From positions 1 to 40,153 of the forward strand of contig JAJYKK010000024.1 of the NCBI GenBank assembly GCA_021788645.1: 40,153 bases of DNA. The letters run 5' to 3'. A program made the translations under genes and the position numbers. The notes under the pieces are model-generated. The model was not told the origin of the DNA. It did not search any database and worked only from the letters and a program-made list of their open reading frames with translations. Shown in pieces: positions 29,232-39,901 of this stretch. Position 1 is the stretch's first letter, and every line of letters begins with the position of its first letter. Source of the stretch: Pseudomonadota bacterium (GTDB taxonomy: Bacteria; Pseudomonadota; Gammaproteobacteria; Burkholderiales; JAKAFK01).

Positions 29232-30356
29232 ATGACAACACACTACACAGGATTGATCGAGCGCTACCGGAGCCGTCTTCCGGTGGGCGAGAAAACGCCC
29301 ATCATTTCTCTGGGAGAGGGTGCGACCCCTTTGATTGAACTTGTGAATTTGCCCAAGCGCATCGGCAAGAACGTGCGCCTTCTGGTCAAGTTCGAGGGGC
29401 TCAATCCGACCGGCTCGTTCAAGGATCGCGGGATGACCATGGCGGTCACCAAGGCCGTGGAGGCGGGCTCCAAGGCGATCATCTGTGCCTCGACCGGCAA
29501 CACCTCGGCGGCGGCCGCCGCCTATGCGGCGCGGGCCGGCATCACCTCCTTCGTGCTGATTCCCGAAGGCAAGATCGCCCTTGGCAAGCTCTCGCAGGCG
29601 ATGATGCATGGGTCCGTGGTGATCCAGATCAAGGGAAACTTCGATGCCGGCATGCGTCTTGTGCAGGAGGTGGCGGAAAGTATGCCGGTCACCATTGTCA
29701 ATTCCATCAATCCCTTCCGGCTGCAGGGGCAGAAGACGGCGGCCTTCGAGATCGTCGAAGAACTGGGGCGGGCCCCGGACTTCCATGCGCTGCCGGTGGG
29801 CAATGCGGGCAACATCACGGCCCACTGGATCGGCTACAGCGAGTATGCCGGTCAGAATACCAAGGCTTGTGTGTTCTGCCAGGGGGCGTGCGCTTACCAG
29901 CAGGGCGGGGGAAGCGCCAAGCGTCCGGTGATGCTCGGCTACCAAGCCGCCGGCGCGGCTCCGTTCCTTCGCGGCGCCATGGTGGACAACCCGGAAACCG
30001 TTGCAACCGCCATTCGCATCGGACATCCCATGTCGTGGAAGCAGGCCTGGACTGTGAAGGAAGAGTCAGGGGGCTGGTTCGACGAGTGCAGCGATGAAGA
30101 GATCCTCGCCGCGCAGGCGCTGCTCGCACGCACGGAAGGCGTCTTTTGCGAGCCGGCGTCGGCCACCTCGGTGGCGGGCGTGCTGAAGAGTCTCGCCCAA
30201 GGTCGCATCCCGGAGGGCGCGACGATCGTGTGCACGCTTACCGGGCATGGGCTGAAGGATCCCGATACGGCCATCGCGCAGAGTACCCGCCCGGTCACCG
30301 TGGAGGCGAGCCGGGAGGCCATCGAGCAGGTGATTACCCGCAACATGGCGGGCTAG
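29232..30356 (+). CDS. thrC: threonine synthase
   Basis: Converts O-phosphohomoserine to threonine with PLP. 374 residues. The PLP lysine is K64 in [10 protein letters not shown], the phosphate cup is [17 protein letters not shown], and the glycine loop is [11 protein letters not shown]. An insertion of about 17 residues relative to the Thermus-type enzyme (after GYSEY) carries C213, C216 and C220 (CxxCxxxC). GGAAGAG lies 3 bp before the ATG. It ends the alaC-hom-thrC group and converges with nadC, 17 bp away. Confidence 0.96.
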   Translation: MTTHYTGLIERYRSRLPVGEKTPIISLGEGATPLIELVNLPKRIGKNVRLLVKFEGLNPTGSFKDRGMTMAVTKAVEAGSKAIICASTGNTSAAAAAYAARAGITSFVLIPEGKIALGKLSQAMMHGSVVIQIKGNFDAGMRLVQEVAESMPVTIVNSINPFRLQGQKTAAFEIVEELGRAPDFHALPVGNAGNITAHWIGYSEYAGQNTKACVFCQGACAYQQGGGSAKRPVMLGYQAAGAAPFLRGAMVDNPETVATAIRIGHPMSWKQAWTVKEESGGWFDECSDEEILAAQALLARTEGVFCEPASATSVAGVLKSLAQGRIPEGATIVCTLTGHGLKDPDTAIAQSTRPVTVEASREAIEQVITRNMAG

Positions 30357-30373
30357 CGGCCCAAGGGCAGCCG

Positions 30374-31201
30374 CTATACGAAGCGCAGCGAAAGATCGAT
30401 GGCCTTGACGTCCTTGGTCAGGCTTCCGATCGAAATGCGATCGACGCCGGTTTCGGCGATGGCACGGACGTTGTCCAGCGTGATGCCGCCCGAAGCTTCC
30501 AGCAGCGCCCGTTGTCCGGTCATGTCCACGGCCTCGCGCAAGGCCGTGAGCTCGAAGTTGTCGAGCAGGATAAGCCTGGCGCCGCCCTTGAGCGCGTCTT
30601 CGAGTTCGGCCAGGCTTTCGACTTCGATCTGAATCGGGGTGCCGGCCGGAGCCAAGCGTCGGGCGGCGGCCAGCGCAGGCGCGATGCCGCCTGCGGAAAG
30701 GATGTGATTTTCCTTGATCAGGACGCCGTCGAACAACCCAATGCGCTGATTCTCTCCTCCCCCCATGCGGACCGCATATTTCTGCGCCCGGCGCAGTCCC
30801 GGCAAGGTCTTGCGGGTGTCGTAAATCCGCGCCCGCGTGCCCTGGATGGCCTGCACATAGCGATGCGTGTTCGTGGCGGTCGCGGACAGGCACTGCAAGA
30901 AATTGAGGGCAGGCCGCTCGGCGGAGAGCATCGCCCGGGCGCGTCCTTCGATCGCGCACAGCGGCTGCATCGGGGCCATGGCGTCGCCGTCGCCTACCAG
31001 CCAAGTCACGCGGGTCCCGGGATCGAGCCTTCTAAAACACGATTCGAACCACGCGGTGCCGCACAGGATGCCGGCTTCGCGGCTGATCACCTGCGCGTGC
31101 GCGAAGGCCTCGGCGGCGATCAGTTGAGCGGTCAGATCGCCTGTCCCGAGGTCTTCGGCCAGGGCCGCGGAGACATTCTGTTCAATGACGGAATTATCCA
31201 A
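30374..31201 (-). CDS. nadC: nicotinate-nucleotide pyrophosphorylase (quinolinate phosphoribosyltransferase)
   Basis: Makes nicotinate mononucleotide from quinolinate and PRPP in NAD synthesis. 275 residues from TTG 31201, which has AGGA 7 bp upstream; a GTG at 31234 would give 286. Motifs: ALAEDLGTGDLTAQLI, NFLQCLSATATNTHRYV, ARIYDTRKTLPGLRRAQKYAVRMGGGENQRIGL, VLIKENHI, and VESLAELEDAL ... LLDNFE ... EASGGITLDNVRAIAETGVDRISIGSLTKDV. Complete. The reading frame stays open upstream into the frameshifted diguanylate cyclase, see finding. Confidence 0.95.
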   Translation of the reverse strand: MDNSVIEQNVSAALAEDLGTGDLTAQLIAAEAFAHAQVISREAGILCGTAWFESCFRRLDPGTRVTWLVGDGDAMAPMQPLCAIEGRARAMLSAERPALNFLQCLSATATNTHRYVQAIQGTRARIYDTRKTLPGLRRAQKYAVRMGGGENQRIGLFDGVLIKENHILSAGGIAPALAAARRLAPAGTPIQIEVESLAELEDALKGGARLILLDNFELTALREAVDMTGQRALLEASGGITLDNVRAIAETGVDRISIGSLTKDVKAIDLSLRFV

Positions 31202-31257
31202 GATTGTCCTGCCTATGCGTCGCCCAGACCCCACTCGGTGAACCGGCGGCGGCCGAC

Positions 31258-32392
31258 TCAGGCGGAGACCGCCATGATCCGGTTCTTCCCTGCGTGCTTC
31301 CCGGCCCGCAGGGCATCGTCGACGCGCCCGAGTGCGTGGTGGAAACTGCCCTGGGGGGGGGAATTCCATGACAGCCGCGGTAAACGTGATAACCAGCGTC
31401 TGGCCATTGTGAACGAGCGTGGCGCTCGATACGGCCGCCCGCAACTTCTCGGCCAGCGATTTTGCGCCTTCGAGAGGCGTGTCGGGCATGAGCAGGAGAA
31501 ATTCCTCTCCGCCCCATCGGGCCACCAGATCCTGCGCGCGCACCGTCGCGCGCAGGCAGTTCGCGATCGCCTGCAATGCCTGGTCCCCATAGTCATGCCC
31601 GAAAGTATCGTTGATGCGCTTGAAATTGTCGACATCGGCCAACAGCAGCGAGAGGGGCTTGCCGCTTCGCTCGCACTTGGTGAGCTCCTGCTCGAGGTGT
31701 TCGAGCAGCCCACGGCGATTATACAGCCCCGTGAGGGTGTCGGAGGTGGCGAGGCGGCCGAGTTCGGTTTGGACGCGGTTGGCGAGCGCCGCGTGATAGT
31801 GGGCAAGATAGGCGACGAAGCTGAAGGTGGTGACGATATTGAACGACCGGAGGACGCGCAGGAGATCAGGCCCAAGCGGCGTGGCGGGCGCGTGGGTGAA
31901 CCCCCATTCGCTCAGCGCGAGGTATGCGGCACAAATGAAGGTGAGGTGTCCGATCTTGGCGCCGACCGCCCACCCATCGTGAAGAAAGGAGAGCAGGGTC
32001 AGGGCGAAAATATAGTACTGGAAGTCCGCCTGCGCGCCGAAGAACAAGACGGCCAGTGCCGCATGGGTGATGACCTCGGCCGTCGCCAGGAGGAGCGCTG
32101 TCGTCACCCAGCCCTGGCGGACTATCGGCAGCAGCGAAAAGTACAAGGCGACGCTGCCCACATTGAAGACGGCCAGGGTCTGCGCGCCGATGGCGAGAAA
32201 GAAGACGGCCAAGGCCGCATGGACGCCAAGCGCCGCCCACGCCGTGTTGACCATCAGGGCCCCATGGGGATCGTCGAGCGGTCTGTCGGGTCTTGAGCCA
32301 TCGGTGAGCGGGTGTGCGGCTGGGCGAGCGGCCGCGCGTTTCCGGCCGAGCAGGCACGCGCCTACCCTGCTCTGCCGGGCGCTGGTACGCAT
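31258..32392 (-). pseudogene. membrane diguanylate cyclase, frameshifted at a C9 tract
   Basis: Makes c-di-GMP if intact. The N-terminal half (about 55-220) has four to six hydrophobic segments, then a GGDEF domain: GLYNRRGLLEHLE, DVDNFKRINDTFGHDYGDQAL, active-site GGEEF, and an I-site RAQD five residues ahead. The frame breaks in nine C's (31353-31361 on the minus strand). With eight C's the protein would continue EFPPQGSFHHALGRVDDALRAGKHAGKNRIMAV and stop at 31258, a normal GGDEF end. With nine it loses the last helix and runs in frame into nadC (about 672 residues in total). The start (ATG 32392) is uncertain; ATG 32254 is possible. Could be slipped-strand phase variation or a base-calling error. 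Confidence 0.75.
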
Positions 32393-32794
32393 GAGCGGTG
32401 AAGACAACAGGGCACCCCCCTTGTTTGGCTTGCTGCTTCTTATGGGATCCGGCGATGGCCTGGTGAGCGTCTTCGGCCGTCGGCGCCGCATCCGGGCCAC
32501 GCATACGGCCGACGTGGTTGGGCTCGAAATGCGCGGATACCACTTAGTATGTTAATACCATATTAAATAATTCGTATTAGCATCCGCAACATTTATTTGA
32601 TGTGCCTGGGGGGGGCGTCGAATCTTGCCGGTGCCCGCGCGTCCATGGCCCGGCATGCCATGCGTATGGCATGCCGAGAATTTCAGTGATAGTTCACCCC
32701 TGGTCGGCTGTCAAGGCGCCCAGAGTGCACCACGCGCCGGGTCCATCCATGGGTCCCGGGGCGGCACAACCGGGGTTGTTTGGGCGGGCGCCCG
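32393..32794. other. diguanylate cyclase-clpB intergenic region
   Basis: No convincing gene. It holds an AT-rich island (32544-32602) in otherwise GC-rich DNA, with TTAATA-CCA-TATTAA at 32552-32566. A G8 run lies at 32608-32615. A perfect hairpin with 11-bp arms, CGGCATGCCAT-GCGT-ATGGCATGCCG, lies at 32651-32676. The clpB promoter follows at 32795. Confidence 0.6.
32651..32676. repeat. 26-bp perfect hairpin (11-bp arms)
   Basis: CGGCATGCCAT and its exact reverse complement ATGGCATGCCG around the loop GCGT. It is not followed by a T run on either strand, so it is more likely an operator, an RNA hairpin or an end of something than a terminator. Confidence 0.75.
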
Positions 32795-32822
32795 GTTGAA
32801 ATCGCCGCCGGCCCCCCCATTT
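32795..32822 (+). promoter_or_regulatory. sigma-32 (heat shock) promoter of clpB
   Basis: GTTGAAA (32795-32801), 13-bp spacer, CCCCATTT (32815-32822). This matches the RpoH consensus CTTGAAA-N(11-16)-CCCCATNT at all but one base and lies 40 bp before the clpB start. clpB belongs to the heat-shock regulon in E. coli. Confidence 0.85.
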
Positions 32823-32861
32823 AGGGGATAACGACCTCTTTTGAGACGAGCGGGGAAAACC

Positions 32862-35444
32862 ATGCGCTTCGACAAACTGACGACCAAATTCCAGCAGGCC
32901 TTGAGCGATGCCCAAAGCATCGCGGTGGGGAACGACAACCAATTCATCGAGCCGCAGCACGCCTTGCTTGCCCTGCTCGACCAACAAGACGGCGGCACGG
33001 CATCGTTGCTCGGTCGGGCCGGGGCGAATGTGCAGCGGCTTCGCAAGGATCTGGCCGCGAGCATCGACCGCCTGCCGAAGGTCGAGGGGCACGGCGGAGA
33101 AGTCTCGCTGTCGCGGGATCTCAACAGTCTCCTTAACCTGGCCGACAGGGAGGCGCAGAAGCGGGGCGACCAGTTCATCGCGTCGGAGACGCTGCTGCTT
33201 GCCTTGATTGACGACAAGGGCGAGACCGGGAGGCTCCTGCGGGAGAGCGGCGCGGCGCGGCAGCCCCTGGAGCAAGCCATCGCGGCCGTGCGCGGGGGAG
33301 AGGCGGTGCAAAGCGCCGAGGCGGAGGGCAGCCGCGAGGCGCTCAAGAAGTACACCTTGGACCTGACGGATCGGGCGCGCGCGGGCAAGCTCGACCCGGT
33401 CATCGGGCGCGACGATGAGATCCGCCGCGCGATCCAGATCCTTCAGCGCCGCACGAAGAATAATCCGGTGCTGATCGGCGAACCGGGCGTCGGCAAGACC
33501 GCGATCGTCGAAGGACTGGCGCAGCGGATCGTCAACGCGGAAGTCCCGGAATCCTTGAAGAACAAGCGCGTTCTGGTGCTCGATCTGGCGGCGCTGCTGG
33601 CCGGAGCCAAGTACCGCGGCGAATTCGAGGAGCGGCTGAAGGCCGTGCTCAAGGAGCTCGCTCAGGACGAGGGGCAGACGATCGTCTTCATCGACGAAAT
33701 CCACACGCTGGTCGGCGCGGGCAAGGCGGAAGGGGCGATCGACGCAGGCAATATGCTGAAGCCTGCGCTCGCCCGCGGCGAGTTGCATTGCATTGGGGCG
33801 ACCACGCTGGACGAGTACCGCAAGCATATTGAAAAGGACGCCGCGCTGGAGCGGCGTTTCCAGAAGGTCCTGGTCAACGAGCCTTCGGTCGAAGACACGA
33901 TCGCGATCCTGCGCGGTCTGCAGGAGAAGTATGAGGTGCACCATGGGGTTGAAATCACCGATCCGGCCATCGTGGCGGCGGCGGAACTCTCGCATCGCTA
34001 TATCACCGACCGCTTCCTGCCGGACAAGGCGATCGACCTGATCGACGAGGCTGCCGCGCGCATCAAGATGGAGATCGACTCCAAGCCCGAGGCGATGGAC
34101 AAGCTCGAGCGGCGCCTTATTCAGCTCAAGATCGAGCGCGAGGCGGTGAAGAAGGAAAGGGACGAGGCGTCGCAGAAGCGGCTGGCCTTGCTGGAGGACG
34201 AAATTCGCAAGCTGGAACGCGAATACGCCGATCTCGAGGAGGTGTGGAAGGCGGAGAAGGCGCAGGTGCACGGCGCGCAGCACATCAAGGAAGAGCTCGA
34301 CCGGTTGCGGGTCGAGATGGAGGACGCGCGGCGCAAGGGGGATTGGCAAAAAATGTCCGAGCTCCAGTATGGACGCATCCCCCAGCTGGAAGAGCAGTTG
34401 AAGGCGGCCGCCGCACACTCGGACACCGAGCCTGCACACAAGTTGCTGCGCACCCAGGTGGGGGCCGAAGAGATCGCCGAGGTGGTGTCCCGGGCCACCG
34501 GGATCCCGATCTCGAAGATGATGGAAGGCGAGCGCGACAAGCTGGTGCACATGGAGTCGCGCCTGCACGAGCGGGTCGTCGGACAGGACGAAGCCGTGCG
34601 CCTGGTCTCGGACGCCATTCGGCGCTCGCGGGCGGGCCTGGGCGATCCCAACAGACCGTATGGATCCTTCCTCTTCCTCGGTCCGACCGGCGTCGGCAAG
34701 ACCGAGCTGTGCAAGGCGCTGGCCGCCTTCCTGTTCGATTCGGAGGAGCATCTCCTGCGCATCGACATGTCGGAATTCATGGAAAAGCACTCGGTGGCCC
34801 GCCTTATCGGGGCGCCGCCCGGCTATGTCGGCTACGAGGAGGGCGGTTACCTGACCGAGGCCGTGCGGCGCAAGCCTTATGCCGTGATCCTGTTCGACGA
34901 AGTGGAGAAAGCCCATCCCGATGTGTTCAACGTTCTCCTTCAGGTCTTGGACGACGGGCGCCTGACCGATGGGCAAGGGCGCACCGTGGACTTCAAGAAT
35001 ACGGTCGTGGTGATGACCTCCAATCTGGGATCCCAGAATATCCAGGCGATGGCGCATGAGGCGTACGATGTGATCAAGGCCGCCGTCATGGAGGACGTCA
35101 AGACGTATTTCCGCCCGGAATTCATCAACCGTATCGACGAAGTGGTGGTCTTCCATGCCCTGGGCGAGGCGCAGATCAGGTCGATCGCCAAGATCCAGCT
35201 GGAACTGCTGGGCCGTCGCCTGGCGAAGATGGACATCGGCCTTGAGGTGAGCGATACGGCCCTGTCCGCGCTCGCAACGGTGGGCTTCGATCCGGTCTAT
35301 GGCGCGCGGCCGCTCAAGCGGGCGATCCAGTCGCAGATCGAGAACGGCTTGGCCCGGGAGATTCTGCAGGGGCGTTTCGGTGCCAAGGATACGGTCGAAG
35401 TGGACTTCCAAAACGGTGCCATGGCATTCAACAAACGCGGCTAA
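32862..35444 (+). CDS. clpB: ATP-dependent disaggregase ClpB
   Basis: A hexameric AAA+ chaperone that pulls polypeptides out of aggregates together with DnaK. 860 residues, the normal length. Clp N-domain (about 1-145), AAA-1 with Walker A GEPGVGKT (206-213), a long middle coiled coil (about 405-525), AAA-2 with Walker A GPTGVGKT (607-614), Walker [15 protein letters not shown], and the C-terminal ClpB-D2 domain. The ATG at 32862 gives [18 protein letters not shown]; an in-frame upstream start at 32841 is less likely. Preceded by a heat-shock-type promoter. Confidence 0.98.
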   Translation: MRFDKLTTKFQQALSDAQSIAVGNDNQFIEPQHALLALLDQQDGGTASLLGRAGANVQRLRKDLAASIDRLPKVEGHGGEVSLSRDLNSLLNLADREAQKRGDQFIASETLLLALIDDKGETGRLLRESGAARQPLEQAIAAVRGGEAVQSAEAEGSREALKKYTLDLTDRARAGKLDPVIGRDDEIRRAIQILQRRTKNNPVLIGEPGVGKTAIVEGLAQRIVNAEVPESLKNKRVLVLDLAALLAGAKYRGEFEERLKAVLKELAQDEGQTIVFIDEIHTLVGAGKAEGAIDAGNMLKPALARGELHCIGATTLDEYRKHIEKDAALERRFQKVLVNEPSVEDTIAILRGLQEKYEVHHGVEITDPAIVAAAELSHRYITDRFLPDKAIDLIDEAAARIKMEIDSKPEAMDKLERRLIQLKIEREAVKKERDEASQKRLALLEDEIRKLEREYADLEEVWKAEKAQVHGAQHIKEELDRLRVEMEDARRKGDWQKMSELQYGRIPQLEEQLKAAAAHSDTEPAHKLLRTQVGAEEIAEVVSRATGIPISKMMEGERDKLVHMESRLHERVVGQDEAVRLVSDAIRRSRAGLGDPNRPYGSFLFLGPTGVGKTELCKALAAFLFDSEEHLLRIDMSEFMEKHSVARLIGAPPGYVGYEEGGYLTEAVRRKPYAVILFDEVEKAHPDVFNVLLQVLDDGRLTDGQGRTVDFKNTVVVMTSNLGSQNIQAMAHEAYDVIKAAVMEDVKTYFRPEFINRIDEVVVFHALGEAQIRSIAKIQLELLGRRLAKMDIGLEVSDTALSALATVGFDPVYGARPLKRAIQSQIENGLAREILQGRFGAKDTVEVDFQNGAMAFNKRG

Positions 35445-35651
35445 TGGGGCGCGCCTCGGCGGTGCCGCGCTTGGGCAGGGCCGCGGTCTGAACGCCGGGG
35501 GCTGCCGCCCACCGGAGCAGCAATTCGAGGCCCACCGGTCGACGGGCGCACGTGACGGGGACGGCGTCGTGCGTGCTGTGGCATAGGGGCGCCAGGAAGG
35601 GCGCGGATGCCTCGAACTGGTCCGGTTTGCGCGCCCTTTGCGCCTCGCATG

Positions 35652-35942
35652 TTAGCCGACCGATGGCTTCGGCGCGGGGTGCGCGCCTGGAAAGACGTGC
35701 AATGGGGTGTCCGCAGCCGGGCCCTCCGTGACCGCCTGTGGGCGCATGGCATGTTGAAGGCGCCTGCGTACTTCCGCCTTCTGGACCAGCTCCACGAGCT
35801 GGATGGCAAGCTGCCGCGCTTCCTCCGGGGAAAGGCGGAGGGGCCGGCGGTGAGGCAAGGAAAACGAAATCAGGACGCGATCCAGGCCGTCTTCGGTTGT
35901 CTGGAGAGAAGTGTGCACCCTGTCCGTATCTACTTCAGGCAT
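35652..35942 (-). CDS. small unknown protein, 96 residues
   Basis: I do not recognise the family with certainty. The middle (about 22-60) is protein-like: RVLISFSLPHRRPLRLSPEEARQLAIQLVELVQKAEVRRRLQ, predicted beta strand then helix. The ATG at 35942 has AGGAG 8 bp upstream (AGGAGAACTGCAG), a strong ribosome site. No membrane segment. It lies between clpB (convergent) and the hybrid kinase. A weak promoter candidate is TGCTATAAC on the minus strand near 36193-36201, leaving a leader of roughly 240 nt. Confidence 0.55.
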   Translation of the reverse strand: MPEVDTDRVHTSLQTTEDGLDRVLISFSLPHRRPLRLSPEEARQLAIQLVELVQKAEVRRRLQHAMRPQAVTEGPAADTPLHVFPGAHPAPKPSVG

Positions 35943-36609
35943 CTGCAGTTCTCCTGTGTTGTGATGCGTGACGACGCGTCCGCTCCGAGGCCGGCCGAGA
36001 TGTTCGCGGGGAACGAAATGTCGAGGTGAGGCGAACCCTTGTCCTGGAAGGAGCGGCGGTCTTGTCTGTTCTCGTCAGGTTGCGCCGATCGGAGATCGGC
36101 ATGAGAGTTCCATCGTTCCCCCCTATTGCACCAGTGCTCACACGATCAGCGCGTTGTCCGGCCCGAGGGCAGGATTACATCGCCGTAACCTCGTTATAGC
36201 ATCGGTCTTGCGCTTGCGAAACCGCGTGGCCGATTGTGTCTGCCCAGTCCCGTTCCGGGAGGAACACAAGGTCCGCATTGCGTTTAAGCAGGGGGCAAGG
36301 GGCCGTTACCTGCCACGCACCTCTCCGGCGCGCGGCCACCCCCGTGGCCGACGAAGCGATGCCGGAACAGCGGCTTGCGGCAAGGCGAGGCGAAGGCGTC
36401 GAGGGAACGCTCGCACCCTCTTCGGGCGCCCGCCGTCTCGGAGGTGCCGATCGACGCCGAGACATCGAGCGGGGGGATGTGCGAACACGCGGGCGTTTCG
36501 CGGGCCGTGGGGCTTGCCCAGGCCGCGCGCTGGCAGGAAGGGCATGTGCGCGCCCTGGCATCCCCTTCGGGTCATGCCGGCCCGAGCGGTCTCGCCGCCG
36601 GGCAAAAGC
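35943..36609. other. 667-bp gap
   Basis: No confident gene. A minus-strand frame ending at 36175 has a protein-like tail (about 36 residues, RNADLVFLPERDWADTIGHA...), which could be a relic; it has no start or family match I recognise. GCCGATC-GGA-GATCGGC (36084-36100) forms a 7-bp hairpin. The possible -10 TATAAC on the minus strand (36193-36198) may serve the 96-residue gene. Confidence 0.4.
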
Positions 36610-39600
36610 CTAGAGCGTCTCCAGCGAAGCGCCTGAATCCGGCGTGGCGGCCTGATCGCCCGCCGGGGCGGGGGGGGCGCATTCGTGGGCACGGGCGACG
36701 GCCGCGCGGAGAATCGCCTGGGCGGTCGCAATTTCTGGCCAGTCCTCGGCCTTGGCAGCGTGTTCCAGGGCGCGTGCGCTCTCGGCGCACGCCGACGCGC
36801 CGATGTAAAGCGATGCGCCCTTGATCTCATGCGCGATGGCCGCCACCCGTCGGGCATCCTTGGCCTCGAGGCTGGCGTGCAATCGGCCCAAGGCCTCGTC
36901 GGTACTGGAGAGGAAAAGTGCGATCATCTCCTCGACGACTTTGGCATCACGGCGAAATAGGCGATCCAGATGGTCCCGGTCGATCGGCGGCGTCTCCGGC
37001 GGCAGGTCCGCTTGACGTTGCGGCAGCCACTGCGCCACCAGCGCCGCGAGTTCCTGCAGCTTGACGGGTTTTTGCAGATAGCCGTCCATACCCGCAGCCA
37101 GGCATTTCTCGCGGTCGCCAGGCATGGCATTGGCGGTCATGGCGATCACCGGCGTGCGTTGCCGTGAGCGTGCCTGTTCCTCCGCACGGAGGTGGCGGGT
37201 CGCCTCGAAGCCGTCCATTTCCGGCATTTGGCAATCCATGAGAATCAGGGCGTATTGACCGCGGGCTGCGGCCTGTATGGCTTCCAGTCCGGTGAGCGCG
37301 AGATCGCAGGGGAGACCCAGGCGCTCCAGCATATGAACCATCACTTTCTGGTTGACGGCGTTGTCTTCCACCAGCAAGACACGATCCGACTCGGCGCCCG
37401 CGACTCTCATGGGAGCGGCGTCAAGGGGCGTCCCGGGCGGAATGTCCTCGCGCGTGAGCTCGGTCAAGGTCTGCCACAGGCGCCGGGAGCGCACGGGCCG
37501 ATTGAGGCAGGCGGCAACGCCGGCCGGGACCGCGCTGGCGGTGCGCCGGTCTGCCGTCATGGCCCGCAGAAGGATGGTCCGCCGCGCGCCGGCGGCCGCT
37601 TCGGGGAGGGATCGATCGAGCGCGCGGGAGCCGCGGACGGGCAGTTCGCTCATCACCAACAGGAAATCGAAGGGCGCCCCCTCGGCGGCCGCAGCCCGCA
37701 AAAGATCGCGCGCTTGCTCGATGCGCCCTGCCAGCACCGGGCGCAGGCCCCAGTAGGTCAGCCGTTCCCCAAGGATGCGCCCCGCCTCGGGGTCGTCGCC
37801 GAGGAGCAATGCCCGATGGCCGGCGAGGGCATTCTCCTCTGGCGCGCCCGGGGCGGCGGAAAGGGGATTCCTTTCCAGGGTGAGGCCGAAGGAAAAGGTC
37901 GTGCCACGACCGGGTGTGCTGTCGACTGTCATGGCGCCGCCCATCGCTTCGATAATCTCCTTGGAGATCACGAGACCAAGGCCGGTGCCGCCATACTTGC
38001 GGGTGGTGGAACCGTCCGCCTGGGAGAAGGATTTGAAAAGGCGCGAACGGCCCTCGGGCGGAATCCCGATCCCGGTGTCGCTCACCTCGAACAAGAGTTC
38101 CGCGGTTGAGGCGCTCGCCCGGCGTGGGGTGATGCGCAGGCGCACGCGTCCGTGTTCGGTGAATTTGATCGCGTTGTCGACCAGATTGATCAAAACCTGC
38201 CGCAACCGCGTCGGGTCTCCCTTGAGTTGGCAAGGCAGGTGCGGGTCGACTTCGCACAGCAGGGTGAGCCCTTTGAGCTGCGCCGGACGGCCGAGCAACT
38301 CGGCCACTTCTTCCGCCGTCTCGCACAGATCGAAAGGAATCGCCTCGAGCTCGAGCTTGCCGGCCTCGATCTTGGAGAAATCGAGGATGCGGTTGATGAT
38401 CGCGAGCAAGGATTCCGCGGACGTGCGTACGGTCTGCGCATAGTCGCGTTGCTGGGCGGTGAGCGGGGTCGTCGCCAGCAGTTCGATCATGCCGATGATG
38501 CCGTTCATCGGGGTGCGCAATTCGTGGCTTACGTTGGCGACGAACTCGGACTTGACCCGCGAGGCCTCCAGCGCGGCATCGTAGGCCGTCTTGAGGTCTT
38601 GTTCCGCCCGCTTGCGCTCGGTGATGTCGCGCACGATGGCCTGGACGACGATGCGGCCATCCAGGGGCATGGCGTGAAGGGCGATTTCGGTGGGAAAGGC
38701 GCTGCCATCGGTACGTAGGCCCATCCATTCGAAGAAGGCATGTCCCCTGTGGACGGCTTCTTCCATCCGCTCGGCGGCGTAGCGGGTGGAGGGAGCGCCG
38801 TCGGGCTGGACGGGCGGCCCCAGTTCTCCAGGTTTCTTGCCGACGAAGGCTGCGACGTTTTCCATGCCGAACATCCTGAGCGCGGCGCGGTTGCAGTCGA
38901 CGAAGCCGGTTTCGTCGAAAATGACGATGCCGTCGGAGTTGGTCTCGAACAGCGTCTTGTATTTGAGCTTCTCCTTCTCGATCTCGTGGGTTTGGGCGGA
39001 TGTCCGGCGGATGACGATGCTGGCGATGGCGACGCCGATGACGGCCGCGGCGCCGCCGAGGATGACGAGCAGGAGGCGGGTCTCGCGATAGGCTGCGCGC
39101 GCCTGTTGCGCGGCGGTGCGCGTGGCCGCCTGCTGAAGGGCGACCAGGACATTCAGTTTGGCCATGGCTTTTCGTTGCATGGGCATGGTATTTTGGAGCA
39201 GAAGCTTGAGCGCCTGGCGGTCATGGCCATTCATGGCGAGCGAGATCGTGCGCAGCACTATGGGCTCGGTGACGACCGTGATGGCATCGACCTGCCGCAG
39301 CAGCGTCTTTTCCGCAGGAGAGCTGACCATGCCGGCGAGCTGGTTATGCGCCTCGGCGTAGGTTTCGCCGAGCGCATAGAAGTGCATGCGCTCGGCATCC
39401 TTGGCGAAGGGGTTCTGCAGGATCAGGATGTTGTAGGTGGTAATGACGCGGTCGCGCAGGGTGTCGCGCATCACCGTGGCAAGACGGGTCTTGACGTTGT
39501 TCTGATTGACGATGCCTTCGAGACGCGTGTCCATGGCGGCCATCTGCTTCAGGGTTACCCCGGTCAGGGCGACCATGAGGACAAGGACTACCGCGAAGCC

Positions 39601-39696
39601 CATGCCCACCGTGAGCTTCATGTCGCTGGCGAAGGCCTCAGGGTTGCGTGCTCCGCCGGAATGCCACGTAGGCCAATGAGAGTTGTGCAAAGCCAT
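36610..39696 (-). CDS. hybrid sensor histidine kinase with receiver and Hpt domains
   Basis: An inner-membrane BarA-like phosphorelay kinase, 1028 residues. TM1 (about 26-48), a helical periplasmic domain (about 50-195, four-helix-bundle sensor type), TM2 (about 197-220), a PAS domain (about 245-360, ending [13 protein letters not shown]), HisKA with phospho-acceptor H391 in SHELRTP, the ATPase domain ([22 protein letters not shown]), a degenerate receiver (LLVMSELP, no acceptor Asp), a normal receiver (D821 in [10 protein letters not shown]) and a C-terminal Hpt domain (H956 in IAHEIKGAS). No response regulator is nearby. Start uncertain: ATG 39696; ATG 39621 (MKLTVGMGF) is possible. Confidence 0.92.
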   Translation of the reverse strand: MALHNSHWPTWHSGGARNPEAFASDMKLTVGMGFAVVLVLMVALTGVTLKQMAAMDTRLEGIVNQNNVKTRLATVMRDTLRDRVITTYNILILQNPFAKDAERMHFYALGETYAEAHNQLAGMVSSPAEKTLLRQVDAITVVTEPIVLRTISLAMNGHDRQALKLLLQNTMPMQRKAMAKLNVLVALQQAATRTAAQQARAAYRETRLLLVILGGAAAVIGVAIASIVIRRTSAQTHEIEKEKLKYKTLFETNSDGIVIFDETGFVDCNRAALRMFGMENVAAFVGKKPGELGPPVQPDGAPSTRYAAERMEEAVHRGHAFFEWMGLRTDGSAFPTEIALHAMPLDGRIVVQAIVRDITERKRAEQDLKTAYDAALEASRVKSEFVANVSHELRTPMNGIIGMIELLATTPLTAQQRDYAQTVRTSAESLLAIINRILDFSKIEAGKLELEAIPFDLCETAEEVAELLGRPAQLKGLTLLCEVDPHLPCQLKGDPTRLRQVLINLVDNAIKFTEHGRVRLRITPRRASASTAELLFEVSDTGIGIPPEGRSRLFKSFSQADGSTTRKYGGTGLGLVISKEIIEAMGGAMTVDSTPGRGTTFSFGLTLERNPLSAAPGAPEENALAGHRALLLGDDPEAGRILGERLTYWGLRPVLAGRIEQARDLLRAAAAEGAPFDFLLVMSELPVRGSRALDRSLPEAAAGARRTILLRAMTADRRTASAVPAGVAACLNRPVRSRRLWQTLTELTREDIPPGTPLDAAPMRVAGAESDRVLLVEDNAVNQKVMVHMLERLGLPCDLALTGLEAIQAAARGQYALILMDCQMPEMDGFEATRHLRAEEQARSRQRTPVIAMTANAMPGDREKCLAAGMDGYLQKPVKLQELAALVAQWLPQRQADLPPETPPIDRDHLDRLFRRDAKVVEEMIALFLSSTDEALGRLHASLEAKDARRVAAIAHEIKGASLYIGASACAESARALEHAAKAEDWPEIATAQAILRAAVARAHECAPPAPAGDQAATPDSGASLETL

Positions 39697-39901
39697 CCAC
39701 TCATTTAATACTGCGCGCCGATAAACCGCAATAGCCGGCGACGGGTGGGCATCGTCGTCGTGGGCTCCCGCCCGACGGGCGACGGTCTCGCCCCAAGGGG
39801 CTCCCGGGCGGGCCTGGGGGCATCCGCCCAATGGCGTATCGGCCGGCGGGCAAATGGGGCGGGGCGAGAAGCGCCGTTGTCGCCCTGGGACAGGGGGCCC
39901 T
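39697..39901. other. region upstream of the hybrid kinase
   Basis: 205 bp with no gene. GC-rich. A weak minus-strand promoter-like pair TTGCGG (39726-39731) and TATTAA (39705-39710) is spaced only 15 bp. No terminator was recognised. Confidence 0.35.

Noticed and set aside
32608-32615. G8 tract as a phase-variable switch
   Set aside because: It lies in intergenic DNA, outside any reading frame and not between promoter elements.
32694-35411. 905-codon open frame antisense to clpB
   Set aside because: Shadow of clpB in GC-rich DNA; the translation is Arg/His/Gln-rich with no family resemblance, while clpB is complete on the other strand.
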